Shown here one piece after another: positions 35,700 through 49,015 of a stretch of DNA of 64,000 bases. The notes under the pieces were generated by a model. The model had not been told where the DNA came from, did no database searches, and saw nothing but the letters and a program-made list of their open reading frames with translations. A program made the translations under genes and the position numbers. This stretch comes from Rhytidiadelphus loreus (lineage: Eukaryota; Streptophyta; Bryopsida; Hypnales; Hylocomiaceae): positions 42,348,935-42,412,934 of the forward strand of contig OX344764.1 of NCBI GenBank assembly GCA_947034895.1, in the 5' to 3' direction. Within the stretch, counting starts at the first letter, position 1. Every line of letters begins with the position of its first letter.

Positions 35700-37710
35700 T
35701 GTCGATTGGATTGGGCTAAGTCACTCTCAAATTACAAATAGTGGGGGAGCTAGTTAGGATTAGGGTGGTTTGTGCCCCTTTTGTACCCCTTTTGAAAAAA
35801 TTGACAACAAATGGGATGTTGCCACATGGCCCCCCTTTGAAAATCCACCTTTGTTTTGGTTAGAAATTGCATTTCTTCAAAATGTATTCAAAAGATGTAG
35901 TGTTTAATTCCAATCACATATATTTCAATTTGATATAATTATTTTTTCAATTTTGATTCTTTTGTCTTCTATAATTTTGCATATGCTAAAGATTTTGTCT
36001 ATATCCTTGGTTTCACTAAAACAATTGTGGGACCTAAAATGTTAATGTATTTTACATGAACAAACGCCCCTTGTTCATAACACTCTTCACCTTCAATCAC
36101 TAAAAGGGTCCCTTTGCCTCCCTTGGCATTTGTAGTGGTTACCCTATGAATCATGAATTGAGTGGCTCATAGAGAGAGCCATTTTAACTTTACCTTCCCC
36201 CCTAAGTTATTCTACAAGGAATTATATCCAAAAATTTGAAGTGCTATTTTTTTAGTTTTTCCTTCTTAATCCCTAAATGACTAAAAGATATTTTGGGGAC
36301 TTTTATCAATTTCAGGCAAGTAATTACAGTCTCAATTTTTTGATCCTATGGTTGAAATTTTGCACATACATGCACACAAGGATTGTCTTGAATATAAGAC
36401 CAATTTCATATAATTTGGATTAATGGTTACAAAGTTATGTCCAGCTTAGTCTTTTTGTTCTTAATTTGGGCAAGTTGGTGTTGTGATGTGGGCCCATTAC
36501 TATTTTAAAATAGACATCTATGCATTTTGTATACAAAGTCAATAAAGATTGCATTTAATAATTTTATTAGAAAAATGTATTATTAATTTACAAACGTTTA
36601 GTTAGATTAAAGGATGGATAAGAAGTTATATATAATATTGTATAGGTAAAAAAAATACTAAAGCAATAGTTGTATTTTTTTTTATTAAGAGGATATTATT
36701 TGGCAATTATATATGGTAACATTTCTACAAATGCTACCACAACCAAAAGCCCTATGCTTTTTTTGCATAGGTAGCAAACTCCACAATACTGAGCAACAAG
36801 AAACTAAAACTTGTTTTTGAGGGGTTTTTGTTGAATTTTTTTTCATGCATTCCCAACTAAATTTCAAAGCAACTCATCAACTTGAATTTTTTTTGAGACA
36901 CATAAATTTTTCCAAGAAAAAATTGAAAGATAAACTATGCAAGTGCAAAGTCATGAAACTTTTTTTCAAAGTTTCATGTAAATATCTTACAATCAATGAG
37001 TTTTCACTTTGAAATTTTGGCACAATATTCTTCAATGAGTCAGCTATATGAAATTATGGTTGGACTAGAAAAATTAATCAACATAAAATATTTTTCTAAC
37101 TACCCAAGTTTAGATTCAAAACACATTTTACTTTCATAATTTTTCAACCAATTGTCTAGATTGGGCAAAAAGTAGTGCACTAAAAATCTAGTGGTATGAC
37201 ACATTACCCAAAAAATAGTTTTAAAAAATAATTTATTTTTACTTTATAATGCCTTGCTCAAAAAATGCAAAAGTACAATATGGACTTTTTAGTCATTTAG
37301 GGGTTAAGAATGATTTGAAGGGTCTCTTTGTATTTTTTTTTGTCATTTTTAGCTAGCTTTTAATGGGTTGTAATTTTGGCTTCCCAATTTTTCAATATTT
37401 TTTTCTTGTATTTATTTATAGAGATTTTTGATGCACTTCCAATGATAGTAATTCTCAGATGAAGATAAAGTTTGGAACATGCTAAAAAAAAAAGAAAATT
37501 CTAAATTTTTTTTTCAATCTAATTTTTTGTAGGAAGAATACTTTTTCAATATTTTTAGAATCTATTATTATATTTTTGTTTTCTACCAAACCTACCCTAT
37601 AAGTATGATAATAGTAAAGTTATTTGTAAAATATCATTAATGGGACACTCTAAAGGATTTATTGAAAATATTTCTATCTTTTATTTGTTGTAGAATTAGA
37701 ACTTGTAATT
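35700..37710. other. AT-rich intergenic stretch with a distant inverted pair
   Basis: No gene seen. The segment near 36263-36290 (TTCTTAATCCCTAAATGACT) is repeated inverted near 37283-37312 (AGTCATTTAGGGGTTAAGAA), bracketing about 1 kb of AT-rich sequence. It may be the ends of an eroded element. Confidence 0.4.
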
Positions 37711-37716
37711 ACTACT

Positions 37717-38274
37717 CTGGGGTCACTTAGAGTGTCCATTAGAAATCACGTGCGAACAAAACTTTGGACCCCTATGTACTTTTTAAATTTTATATATAAA
37801 TAAATAAATAAAATATGAATAGATTTTTCAACTTTGAAAGTTTATATTTTGAATTAATGATATTTTTATTTGTTAATAATAATTAGTTACAAATTTTTGA
37901 AGTAAAAAGATACATTGTAGAACTGAAAAATAACTTTCACACCCTTATATTATATAAGAAAAAATAGTCTAAAAAATGAACAAAATATTCCTAAAAATAA
38001 TTCTCTATTGAAAGCTCATTTTGAATTCAATATTGATGCAATGGTCATCTAAATGTGTTTTCTATAATTATTTGAGTTGAAAAACATGCCATTTTAGTTC
38101 ATTTTCAACCTCTTCTAGAAATCATTTCATATTTTATTTGAGTTGAAAATTTTGGCAATAGAAACCTAGAGTCATTATTAAACAATGCTCAAAATTTTAG
38201 GTTGAAATTATAGTTTATTAGAAACCACTTGTTTGCACGTGGTTTGTTGTAGTAGAACTAAATGTATCCCTGAG
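37717..38274. mobile_element. hAT-like non-autonomous element, copy 1
   Basis: This segment is the reverse complement of 48445-49007 at good identity over its whole length, with shared subterminal CACGTGC(G/A)AACAA motifs near both ends. Its ends are CTGGGGTCACTTAG and, inward from the right, CTCAGGGATACATTTAG, diverged from copy 2. A target duplication is only partly preserved. Confidence 0.72.
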
Positions 38275-38919
38275 ACTCTACTGAAAATCAAAATTAAAAG
38301 ATGATTGAATTTGGTTTGGGATGTTGAATCTGAAAGAAAACCTAAGGAAGGGGATTTGGGTTCAATTAGCATTTAAGTGCCTTTGTAGTAGTATTTTTGC
38401 AACTAAGAGCATCTTTAGTCCAATTGGTATATTGGCCCCCCAAATGTATTTTTAACTTTTTGACTTGTATATAATTTAAACTTAAAATTACTATTGTTGA
38501 ATTACATCCAAAAGTACTTTGTATAGATATAAGAAAATTCAAATTTAAACATTGTACAACCACTTCAAAAGCAAGCTTAATCCTTGAAGAGCTTAACCCT
38601 TTTCGGCCGTATATTATGAATTTGGTGTCATTTGATTATAAAAACATTGACCAAATACTTTTTAGTAAAAAGTAAATTAATAGTCATGATAGTGAGTAAA
38701 TAACAATGTATCGCAATTCATATATTAAACCACAATTGAAGAGTTATAAGACTAAATATGGGTCATATAGAGGGATCCCAAGGGCCTTTCAAGGCTTAAA
38801 GTCAGAAATTATAGACACTTACGCAATACTGCCCTTGCATAAATTTCATTTGGGCAAGCATACTGCCCTCGTATAAATTTGGCCAATTGCATGAATGCTT
38901 GCTCGCCCTCGTAACCAAG

Positions 38920-38938
38920 CCCTAAACCCTAAACCCTT
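38920..38938 (+). promoter_or_regulatory. Telo-box pair upstream of RUG3
   Basis: CCCTAAACCCTAAACCCTT lies about 30-50 bases before the start codon at 38968, so in the core promoter or leader. Confidence 0.65.
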
Positions 38939-38967
38939 GAAACAACAAAACCACTCCTCTCCTCACC

Positions 38968-41900
38968 ATGAGAGTCCGCGTGCTGTTGCAGCGATGGCGA
39001 TCCCAAGCATGCTACAACAACTCCCCCAATCTCCCCCACCCCCGCTTCTTCACATCTCAGAATCCACCTCCAGAAACGCCCCTTTCATTAGAGATTTGGA
39101 CCTGGGGCCGTGGCGAAGCAGGTCAACTCGGCCTCGGCAAGGAGAGCACTGAACGCTCCCCCTCGCTCCTCGACTCCTTCCCTCTCCCCACACACAACGT
39201 CTGTCTCGCACCTATGCCCGGCGTACTCCCTTCTCATGGATCCAAAGAAATGGAGGAAGAAGTAGGAATTTCGTGTGGGTTGTTTCACTCGGGTTTCTGG
39301 AAGAACGGGGAAGTTTGGATGTGGGGGAAAGGAGATGGAGGGCGACTGGGGTCAGGGTCGGAAGTGTCGCTCTATAGTCCGCATTTCATGAATTCGCATT
39401 TGATGGGGAGGGTGAAGAGCGTGGCGCTCGGGGGGTTGCATTCTGCGGCGGTTACGGAGGGAGGAGAGGTCTATACGTTGTGAGATGAGAATTTATTGGG
39501 CTTTGTGAATTGGTTGGTTGGTTGGTTGGTGGATTGGTTGGTGGATTGGAGGGATGGAGTTGTGATGGGTTGTGAATTGGTGATTGGCAGTGGGTTTGGA
39601 GGGTTTGGCGCACTGGGGCATGGGTCTTATGAGAAAGTGTTGAGACCAAAGCTGGTCGACGGAAGCGCTGCGGGGATGAGGAATGTTGTCCACATTGCGA
39701 GTGGGGGAGCGCACACTGCTGCAGTAACTGCGTCTGGTATGCTGCTAAGCCTGAAATCCTAATCCCTTCAACCCTGCAGTATTTGCGTCTGGCATGCTGC
39801 TACACCTGAAATCCTAAATCTTTAAACCCCGTAGTAACTGCGTCTGGTATGTTACTCCGTCTGGTTGCTAAACCCTAAACCCTATGCTCGTGTTTGTTGT
39901 CTCAATTAGCGGCACGTAATCCACTTTTAAGGTAACCTCACCTAATAGTGACATTTTAAGCACTGCGTATAGTTCTATCCAAATTTAGACTAACCGAGTT
40001 TTTTTAAATTCTTGATAGTAATTGCAAGGGGATTCTAATGCACCAAAGTGTGCCTTACTTGGATAGTGTATGCAATAGTAATAGGAGTTTCCAAAATTTA
40101 TTGGTAGATAGCCTAAACCGATATGAGTTCTGATGTTGAGGTGGTGTACAATCTCAAAATCAATATGTACTGATCATGCAAGATTATAGGGTGTCACATT
40201 TAGGTGAGTGTTGCAATTTGGTAACTCTACGTTAGCGTTGTACTTTGTTAGTTGTAGACTGCACTTGTAATGCATTTGTATCATCGCGCTGCTCAAGACA
40301 ACCTTTCTAAGACAACTTGTCTCTTTTTTTAATATTTTGCATTTACTTTTAAAACAGGGAATGTATTTACATGGGGCAGAGACGAAGGCGAAGGAAGACT
40401 TGGCTACATTCCAGGCCCTGCATTTGAAGATGGAACCTGCGTTCCCGAGCAAATTCGCGAAATCCCTGATTCGATTGTGGCTGTTGCTTGTGGTGGATTC
40501 TTCACCATGGCCTTGACCTCTGCAGGCCAGCTTTGGAGCTGGGGTGGTAAGGGTTCGTTGTATATTACATTTATTGTGGCCAAAATTTTAGCTAATGTGG
40601 ATCTCAAGAAGTTTGGACTCTTAATGCCATGTAGTCAGCAGTAACCGAAGGTCCTCATGCCATGTTTCGGTATTATCGCTAAAAACACTTCAGTCTTATG
40701 CGAGGTGGGAGAAATCGACCCTATTCTATTGATAACAACTCGGGATACCTAATGGGAGAAGATCAACACGTCGGCTCTGTTTAGTGTCTGTTTAGGCACT
40801 TTTGATATGTTGGAATATTCGGATTAGGAGAAACCCTTGCAGATTTGGTTTCCCAAGTAGTTGACCATCCATAAGTCAAAAACAGTCATTCACTATCAGT
40901 ATTCGGAGTCTGTGCAGCATGGTACTTGTTGTCACATAGTACATCTGTCATCATCCAAATGAGTGTGAATTTCTTCTATTTCCTTCCATCTCTATTTATA
41001 ATTTTCTTGCTTTTTATTCTAAAGTAGTAAGTACCTCTCGTGTTGACACTGCCAGGGAACAGTAATTACGAACTTGGAACAGGCGATCGCCGACCCAGGT
41101 GGAGACCACGAGTAGTTCCAGAAGTCGAAAGCACTCGACTTATCCAAGTTGCTTGTGGGGGCTATCATTCTGTAGCCTTGACTGGTATGTCATCCATCTC
41201 ATTGTCGGGTGTATTCTAATGTTGAAGCTTGTTTGGTTCAATCAATTGGTTCTGTAATGTGTTTGTGACAGCTTCTGGATGTTTGTAAGAGTTTAATCAG
41301 ATCTTGTAGTATTTTTCATGTATGTACACTCGATTATCCAACTAACTTGTTTGTGTAAATTCCTATTCTTGAGATTGGAGCTAGAGGCTTTTATGTGTCA
41401 CATTATGATCCCACAGATTGATTTGTATAACCCACTTCTTCTCTCATCTGCTGTGGTTGGCAGAGGACGGAAAAGTGTTGACTTGGGGGCACGGTGGGCA
41501 CGGTCAGCTGGGACATGGCGATCTTGCTAACACCAAAACACCAAAAGTTGTTGAAGCTCTAGAAGGTCAGCGAGCTGTTTCTGTAGCCTGTGGAGGGGCT
41601 TGGACCACTGCTGTTACGGGTACTGCAATATCCTTCCCTGAATAATTATCAATAAGAATGAGTTTCACAAATCTCTTAATCAGGCTACAACAAAGAATTA
41701 GTTGTTCTACTTGCACTTCTGCTTGTGGGTCTATCATTCTGCACGCTAAGAATGAACCACGAACTGGTTGATATATCACAGCAAAAATATCCCATCATCC
41801 GCGAACGTGTTAGTAACTGGTGTGGAAGAGAGATATCGTTACAGTCAAGCGTTATGTCAGATTCGTGACGGAACGACCAAAAATAGGTCTTGCCAACAGT

Positions 41901-42338
41901 TATTCATGGCATTATTCATTAGATTCTACACTATTTTTTCTTTGAAGCAAACTTTGAATGAGTTTAAGGATAGCTCAAATGTCTGCCGTCTTGAAGTTCA
42001 ATAAGTAAAGATGAACTGGTTAAGAATGGGCGTCCTTATGATTTGTGGCAACTTAGCCCACCAGCACCCTGCCTCTGTGGTCCATTAGATCCAGTGACCT
42101 TGTCTGATTCGCACTAAAAGTCATTCATTTTCTGTTTACTGCAGAATCGGGGGATTTATATACATGGGGAAAAAACCGCGACTGCCAGCTTGGGGTCTCA
42201 GGGCTCATGGATTCGGAAATGCTGCCTATTCTGGTCAATTTGTCGGCAGAGGCTGATGAAGCACCAGAATCATCACGTCGTGCAATTGCGGTTGCCTCTG
42301 GAGCGCATCATGGCATGTGTCTTGTCCTACGCTCTTGA
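38968..42338 (+). CDS. RUG3: RCC1-repeat protein RUG3, mitochondrial, 6 exons, 441 residues
   Basis: In Arabidopsis RUG3 is a mitochondrial RCC1-family protein needed for nad2 intron splicing and complex I. Exons: 38968-39479, 39591-39736, 40358-40546, 41056-41184, 41464-41619, 42145-42338 (stop TGA 42336-42338), total 1326 nt, all GT-AG, frame kept. The protein starts with an Arg-rich leader (MRVRVLLQRWRSQ), fitting a mitochondrial presequence. It then has about seven RCC1 repeats with the usual W-G-x-G-x-x-G-x-L-G and CGGxH motifs: IWTWGRGEAGQLGLG, MWGKGDGGRLGSG, GFGGFGALGHG, TWGRDEGEGRLG, WSWGGNSNYELGTG, TWGHGGHGQLGHG and TWGKNRDCQLG, ending MCLVLRS. Repeat order and the C-terminus match RUG3 rather than UVR8 as I recall them, and the length is close to the roughly 445 residues of Arabidopsis RUG3. 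Intron 1 lacks a pyrimidine tract, and the intron 2 donor lies in a tandem repeat. Confidence 0.93.
39723..39852 (+). repeat. 55-bp tandem repeat spanning the exon 2 / intron 2 border of RUG3
   Basis: AGTAACTGCGTCTGGTATG at 39723 recurs as AGTATTTGCGTCTGGCATG at 39778 and AGTAACTGCGTCTGGTATG at 39833, exactly 55 bp apart; the sequence between (CTGAAATCCTAA and neighbours) is repeated too. The first unit contains the end of exon 2 and the used donor (G/GTATGC at 39736/39737), so the donor is duplicated twice inside the intron. A further telo-box-like ctaaaccctaaaccct follows near 39868. Confidence 0.88.
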
Positions 42339-42344
42339 AATTGA

Positions 42345-45300
42345 GGCTATTGAAGGAAGGAAGTATGTTTCCTGAGCGTTCTGGTCTCTTGGCCAGGTGA
42401 CTGTCGAAGCCGATTTTCCCTGCACAATTGTTTTTAATCCTTGCACAACCTCTCCCTTTGGATAAGTCTTTTCTTGAAACGAGTTGTGTTCCCTCTATCG
42501 TTTGGAATTTTTTTCACGTTTTAGCTATTAATTAATTTTTCATTCAAATTTACGTTCCACAATCTACCTCAACACTTTTGGGCGTGCATGATCATCCGTA
42601 TGGTAGAATTTGTTTTTAGCTGTTTGCTGTAACCTTGTTTCTGGTGGAGTTGGTCTTAGCGATTGGTTGCGTGAATAAATGGTGCTTTTCTGTTTCTTTT
42701 GGTTGTAACAGGAGGTCATGATTAGCACAGAAGTAAGCTTTTGCAAACACTTCCACTTGAACAGTGCAGTGTTGCGATTTGCAAATTTCAGCAATTCTCT
42801 GAAAGGCCATTCTTGGCAAGTAGTGATGCCGGCAATCTAGAGTTTTACATGGTGGTGTGACGGAAGTTGGACGCCAACTTATGGAGCTTCTGAAGGTTTC
42901 AACAGATTGCCAACTATAGATTATCATATATCCATGAGTTTAAATGTGCCAATGTAGAATGCCAATCTTTGACTGTTCAACATCTCTTATTTTGTTTCTT
43001 TCCAACATTAAGGTATCTTGGACAATCCTATATTTGTGTTCTATAATGAATGCATTCACTACATTTTGACAGAATTGGGGTCGCAATTGACTTTACAACA
43101 ACGTACGTACTACCTTATATTAGTACAATGTGCAGAACATTTTTCAAAATAGCCTCCAAACTAATGTAGAATTCCAATCATAATTGTGTATGATATTGCA
43201 TTATATATTTGGGATAAGATAGATTTGACCACCCATACAAACACCCCATTTTCAAAAGTAATCTATCATATATTCCGTATAATTCTTATGCAATTCTCAC
43301 ACCATAACATTCTTAAGTATGATTATCAAGTATATTGAAATTCTATTTCAGGATTATACATGTTATTTGAATGAAACTATATAACATTGTTTAGCAATGT
43401 TGTGGGGTGCTTCCACAGGAAGGAGTCCCCAACATGACAACTTCCTAGCTAGCCAATGATTCTCGTACAATTTTCTACTCACCCAATGAAACTAGCAACC
43501 TAACTACTATGTATTGAAATATTGACATATACAAATAGTTCAATACATCAATAGGATGTATTGAAGTGTTCTATAGCACATTTTCTATTATTAGGAAGAC
43601 ATCTATCATAAGAACATTTATTTGTCTCTTTTACAAATGAAAAGTTCAATAATATTAGAGTTCATTGTAAGTGGTTTGGACTTGGTCTAGAGTTGCAAGC
43701 TAAGAGTAAGTTGTAGTCTCCAACAATAAATGCATTGTGGTCTTCCTCCTCATCTTGAGTTGAAACTCTAAATTCATGGTTCTTGTCTTGAGTTACAATC
43801 CCACATGCCACATGCTTGTGAGTTCTCATTGGTGGATGCAAAATTGGGGACAAAATGGATTTTTTGATCTCTAATTCTTATTTTTTGCTATTCAAAGGGC
43901 CCCCCCCCCAATTTCCTCCTATTTTATAATTAACTCTATTGATTTAGATTTAGAATGCGCCATTTATTAATTCAATCTTTAGGTGAGTAGTTTTTAAGAG
44001 AATCATGAAAGTTCTCTTAATGGTGACTTTTTTGCAAGTTGCAATTAAATAATGATACTTAAATAATCCTTTACACATAATGTGAATAATGTGATTTTTA
44101 GTGCTTTGTAATGATTGAAGTATGGCTATTTGAGATCTTCCTCTCCTCAAAAGTCCTAAATTTCTAAGCCAAATTTGCAATATCAACTACTATGTATTGA
44201 ATTGTTGACATATACAAATAGTGACTTATGTTCCCCCTACAAACTTTTGAAGTGTGTTGTGGGAACTCAAGCAAACAAATTTTTATTTTATGTTGGTACT
44301 AAACCCTTAATGAAATTTTTCTATTTATTTTTCAGAGATGAAAATAAATGTTTTCTACAAGTTGTGAAATTTACAAATGCTTCTATGAAAAATTGAAATT
44401 ACTATGATTTTTTTAAGGAAAACTTGAAGAAAATTCATATCAAATACAAAATATGCTAAAAAATGTATAATTTTTTTTTCCATAGGTGTATATAATATTT
44501 TAGAATATCATGAAGTAAAATTGTTTATCATATCTATCTATAATTGGAATATCAAGATGATGTTATTGTAGGTCCAAAGTTCAAATTGCAATAAAATATT
44601 CAAATGAATTTTTATTTATTTTTAAATTTCAAGCTAAATTAGAAACTAAAGTTTATTCATTCTATTCATTTATTGAACCTAAATTCAAAAAAGATCATTT
44701 TTATGGTCCAAATTCACATCAAGAATAAGGAGCTTGAAGGTGCCAAAATACAATTAATGGTGATTCATGGATTGAGCATCTTTTATGTGTGAAAGTCAAA
44801 ATATACCCATAATGAGGAGATATCCAATTCCATTCACTTAAAATACATCCAAGCAACTCCCACCAAAATTTTGGATAAAAAGTTTGTTTTTTCCCATCCT
44901 AAAGGTCTAGTTGAGATTATTCAAAGGACACAAAACAATCTTTTAGGTGTTTGAGAATTAAAAATAAAATGGAGTTAATCTCTTTTTTTCCACAACATAC
45001 CATAAGTATAGGATAAGGTAAATACTTTTCCATTGAATATTTAATTAGTTGAGAAAGACAAGAGTAGATTATTGTAAGTTAAGGCACATTTGGTTATTTT
45101 TGTGGTTTTGAAATTGAGTCAATTGACCAACAATAAGGTCCTAAAACAAAGTTGGCCTAAGTATATTCAAACGTGTCTCTTCCCACTTGTGTCCCTTATA
45201 TACATTTGTCTAAAATAAATTGGGTTGGTACGCATGCATGTCTAAAGTATTTGGATTTATACAATAATCAAAGGTTTCTAGGCCTCTACACTTATCTAAG

Positions 45301-46490
45301 TTTTCTAGGCTAAAATTTTATGTGCATCTAGACATGGGACTCAATTGGAAAGTGGATACTTTGGATATATTTACCATGAGGGAGAATGACCAAAAATTGA
45401 CTCCAAATGAATTCAATTGAAATCTTTAGTGTTGGAATCAATTTTGCTTTGGTTTGTTATATTGTAATTAAAAATACACTCAGTTTCATGCAAAGATGAA
45501 TGAGTGTAAAATAGGGTTGAAAAGGTTGGAATTGATTTGCAATTTGACAATATCATGAATTTCATGGATGGAGCCATGAGGGTATATGACATATCAAAGA
45601 ATTAAATCATTTTTCAACAATCTTGAGGGGTTCTTTTGGATTATTATTGCAATTGTGTTAATTATTGAGAAAGCTACAAGAATTTAATATCCAAAATGAA
45701 ACAAGTCGAAACATCCCTTTTTTCCCTATCTATAATACAAAGTTGCATGATTTTGCAATCCTGCTCTAGGTCGCCTAGTTCCCAAAACACTTATAATGTA
45801 GTTTTTGTCTTACCCTCTAAGAGCATCTCATTTGTATGCTATAAAAGATGTAAATCAAATTTAATTTTTCATTCATATAAAAATAGGTCATAAGAATACC
45901 ATCAATGAAAATTAGAGTCATTACCATACCTAGTTATTAAGGTTGGCAAAACTTAAATATAAAAACAAAAGTTGAATTTTTTTAGAAATTACTCTTTGGG
46001 GTGTTGGAAAACAAATAAATTAATATTACAAATGTCTAAATATCTAAAAATGGACCAAATTGGTGAAATTCAAGTAACCCAATGTTGAAAATTTAATATT
46101 TTTATTTTTATTAAAGTATCACATTAAAGTATCAATTATCAAGATATTTTGTTTGGTGATATGAAGGGCTAACTTCATTGATATGTTGAGAGTAGGAGGG
46201 GTGGAGAGGTCCTACTTTTAGTCAAGTTCATTATTCTTCATCAATTGTTAAAACTTATAGGATATTTGAAGCAAAGTGGAAACTCAAAGAAAAAACATAG
46301 TATTTGTCTTTACATTGGAACTTCAAACCTCATTTAAGCAGTAGAAATCAACTATTTTCAAAATTTGGCCACTATGAAAATAAAGGTCAAGTTAAATTTT
46401 ACCTCCCAAAATCCATTTGTGATTTGAAGTCTCTAAGGTGAAAATATCCAAAAACATTTGTATACCCAATTCGTAAATCTTGATAAGTAG
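42345..46490. other. RUG3 3' flank and AT-rich gene-free stretch
   Basis: The first few hundred bases probably hold the 3' untranslated region of RUG3. Beyond that no gene is seen. A 38-base segment (CTACTATGTATTGAA...GACATATACAAATAGT) at about 43503-43540 recurs at about 44186-44222. A run of about ten C is near 43900. Confidence 0.4.
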
Positions 46491-46499
46491 ACTTCTATT

Positions 46500-47050
46500 G
46501 AAAGTGTCCCCTAAAGTGCAATTAACCCAAACAATGTTTTTTGGCAACATAGAAATTTTAGGTAGCTCACCAAGAATAGAATTTCCATTTTTTTCTTTGA
46601 AATTTTCACACAAGGCATGTGGTCAAGGCCAATAGCTTTAAGGCACAACATATTTCATAACTTTTGACAATATGCTTAGAAAGCCATTGTATGATATGTA
46701 GTTTCTTTCTCAACCTAGGTAGCTCGTCAACTTAAATCACTTTTTTAAGAATAATTTTTTTAAAATTATATATATATATATATATATATAAATCTTTTAA
46801 TCATTTCATTTTGGTTATGAGGAGTTTTAGTTTGTGGACAATTATGGAATCTCTATCCTAAAATAAACTTTGAAGTCCTTTATTTAACTCAATTTTTAAT
46901 ATTTTTTGGAAAAATAAATCACAGGATGTTGATTTTTTATTACAACATTACAACCATTGGAATTGGGATTTTTCAATTCTATGACTAAATTCTTAACAAT
47001 TTAGTATTTTAAATCATTATCTACTTCTTTCTACTTACTATTTTTTTGAA
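46500..47050. repeat. Dispersed repeat A, second copy
   Basis: It matches about 960-1545 in the same orientation (see that region). It includes an (AT)n microsatellite of about 24 bases near 46766-46789 that the first copy lacks. Confidence 0.65.
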
Positions 47051-47489
47051 GCATGAATGTGGATTTCTTTTTCTTTTTAAATTTTTTATATGTATTTCCA
47101 ACTTATTTCTTCAATATATTGTAGAGAATTTCAAGTTGTAGGATCTACTCATTTTGGGATAAAATGTTTAATAGATGAAATCTAACCATTTGGGAAGAGT
47201 GGAAAATACTTCTTTTTGAACCCAAGCATCATGATCTTGCAGTTGGTAAGGTTTTTTATTCTGAAATCTTAGGAGGGTGTACTCTAATAAGTAAATTAAA
47301 GGAACCTATGGTTGGATTTGCTAAAAATTAAATATAGATGAAGATTTTTGCCTTGCTTTGGAGACTTGTATTTTAAAGCAATTTGGGGCTTCTAAACATG
47401 GAAGAACTTTAAGAGTTAAATTGTTTCCATTCTTAATTGCAATTGATTGACTGTTGATTATTTAGATTTTGGTTTTATGACTAGGCTAT

Positions 47490-47700
47490 GTGACAATTTC
47501 AATAGCCTTAGAAACATCTTTTTTGAGAACTCATAGAAATTACATGTCTTATCCATTTTCTTTTTAATTCATGATTTTCAATTGCTAAGACTACTAAAAT
47601 ATTTTTTCTTAAAGAAAAAGTGCCTCCAACTATGTTGAATATGTTATTTTGACATTTTTTTCCACCTTAGTAGAAAGTTACAAAGGTTTAAAGTTTAGTT
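47490..47700. repeat. Dispersed repeat B, diverged copy
   Basis: It shares ctcatagaaattacat, ttcatgattttca-ttgcta and gcctccaactatgttgaat with the copies at 17720-18295 and 54950-55215. Confidence 0.5.
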
Positions 47701-48444
47701 GTGAAAATAATTATTACATTTTTTTGGCTTGACTATGACTAGTCGAGCTCTTTGAATTCATGCCTTAATTTACATATCTCATATGGACTATTGTATGTGA
47801 TATTGTACCTCCTACTTCTCAAAAGCACTTATCTTCTCTCTCTATATGAAACATTAAGTGACTTTCAAGATATGTAGGATATAGATGGACAAAGTGGTTA
47901 CATAAAAGGTATTAGAATTTTGAAAAAAATAAAAAACAATTTTTTTAATTAATTCTCAAAGTGCTTACTAAATCAATTTTCCCAACTTTAATTAATAAAT
48001 TGGCATGAAATGCTTAACTTGATACTTATTTATATATATAGTTTCTATTTACAAAAGATTTCAATGCATTGAAAAATCTTTTATTTGGATTTCATGTAAC
48101 TAAGTTATAAACTTGAAGATTTGTTTATAAGGTGACACATTGGCAAATAGACTTTGATTCCTTCATTGCTAAATGTTGCTATAATCATTAAATGTTACAT
48201 ATATACTTGTGACTTTTAGTATATCCTACCCTCAATACTACATTTGGAGCTTCTATGATATGCCCTTCATCTTATGCAATATACCATTTCTAAGCCATTA
48301 ATGGCAAGGCTTTGGTAACAAATCCTCAAGAGAAAGGTAGAAAGATGATTGAAAAAAGTTAGAGGGTCAAAAAAATGGTTGGAAAGGATAAAGGGTCGAA
48401 ATGTTGATAAGACCATTGGATTTGTTGACATTGGCACTAGAATC

Positions 48445-49007
48445 CTCGGGGGGTGTACTAAGTTCTACTATAACAAACCACGTGCGAACAAGTGGTTTCT
48501 AATAAACTATAATTTCAACCTAAAATTTTGAACATTGTTTAATAATGACTATAGCTTTTTATTGCCAAAATTTCCAACTCAAATAAAATATAAAATGATT
48601 TCTAGGAGAGGTTGAAAATGAACTAAAATGACATGTTTTTCAACTCAAATAATTATAGAGGACACATTTAGATGACCATTGAGTCAATATTCAACTCAAA
48701 ATGAGCTTTCAATAATGAATTATTTTTAGGAATTTTTTGTTCATTTTTTAGAATATTTTTTCTTATATAATATAGGGGTGTGAAAGTTATTTTTCAGTTC
48801 TACAGTGTATCTTTTTACTTCAAAAATTTGTAACTAATTATTATTAACAAATAAAATATCAATAATTCAAAACATAAACTTTCAAAGTAGGAAAATCTAT
48901 TCATATTTTTTTAATTTTGTTTTATTTAAAATTCAAAAAGTATATGGGGGGTCCAAAGTTTTGTTCGCACATGGTTTCTAATGGACACTCTAAATGACCC
49001 CCCCAAG
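48445..49007. mobile_element. hAT-like non-autonomous element, copy 2, with 8-bp target duplication
   Basis: The left end is CTCGGGGGGTGTACTAAG and the right end read inward is CTTGGGGGGGTCATTTAG. The 8-bp string CTAGAATC directly flanks both sides (48437-48444 and 49008-49015). An 8-bp duplication is diagnostic of the hAT superfamily. CACGTGCGAACAA and CATGTGCGAACAA lie just inside the two ends in opposite orientation. There is no coding capacity. It is an inverted copy of 37717-38274. Confidence 0.85.
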
Positions 49008-49015
49008 CTAGAATC

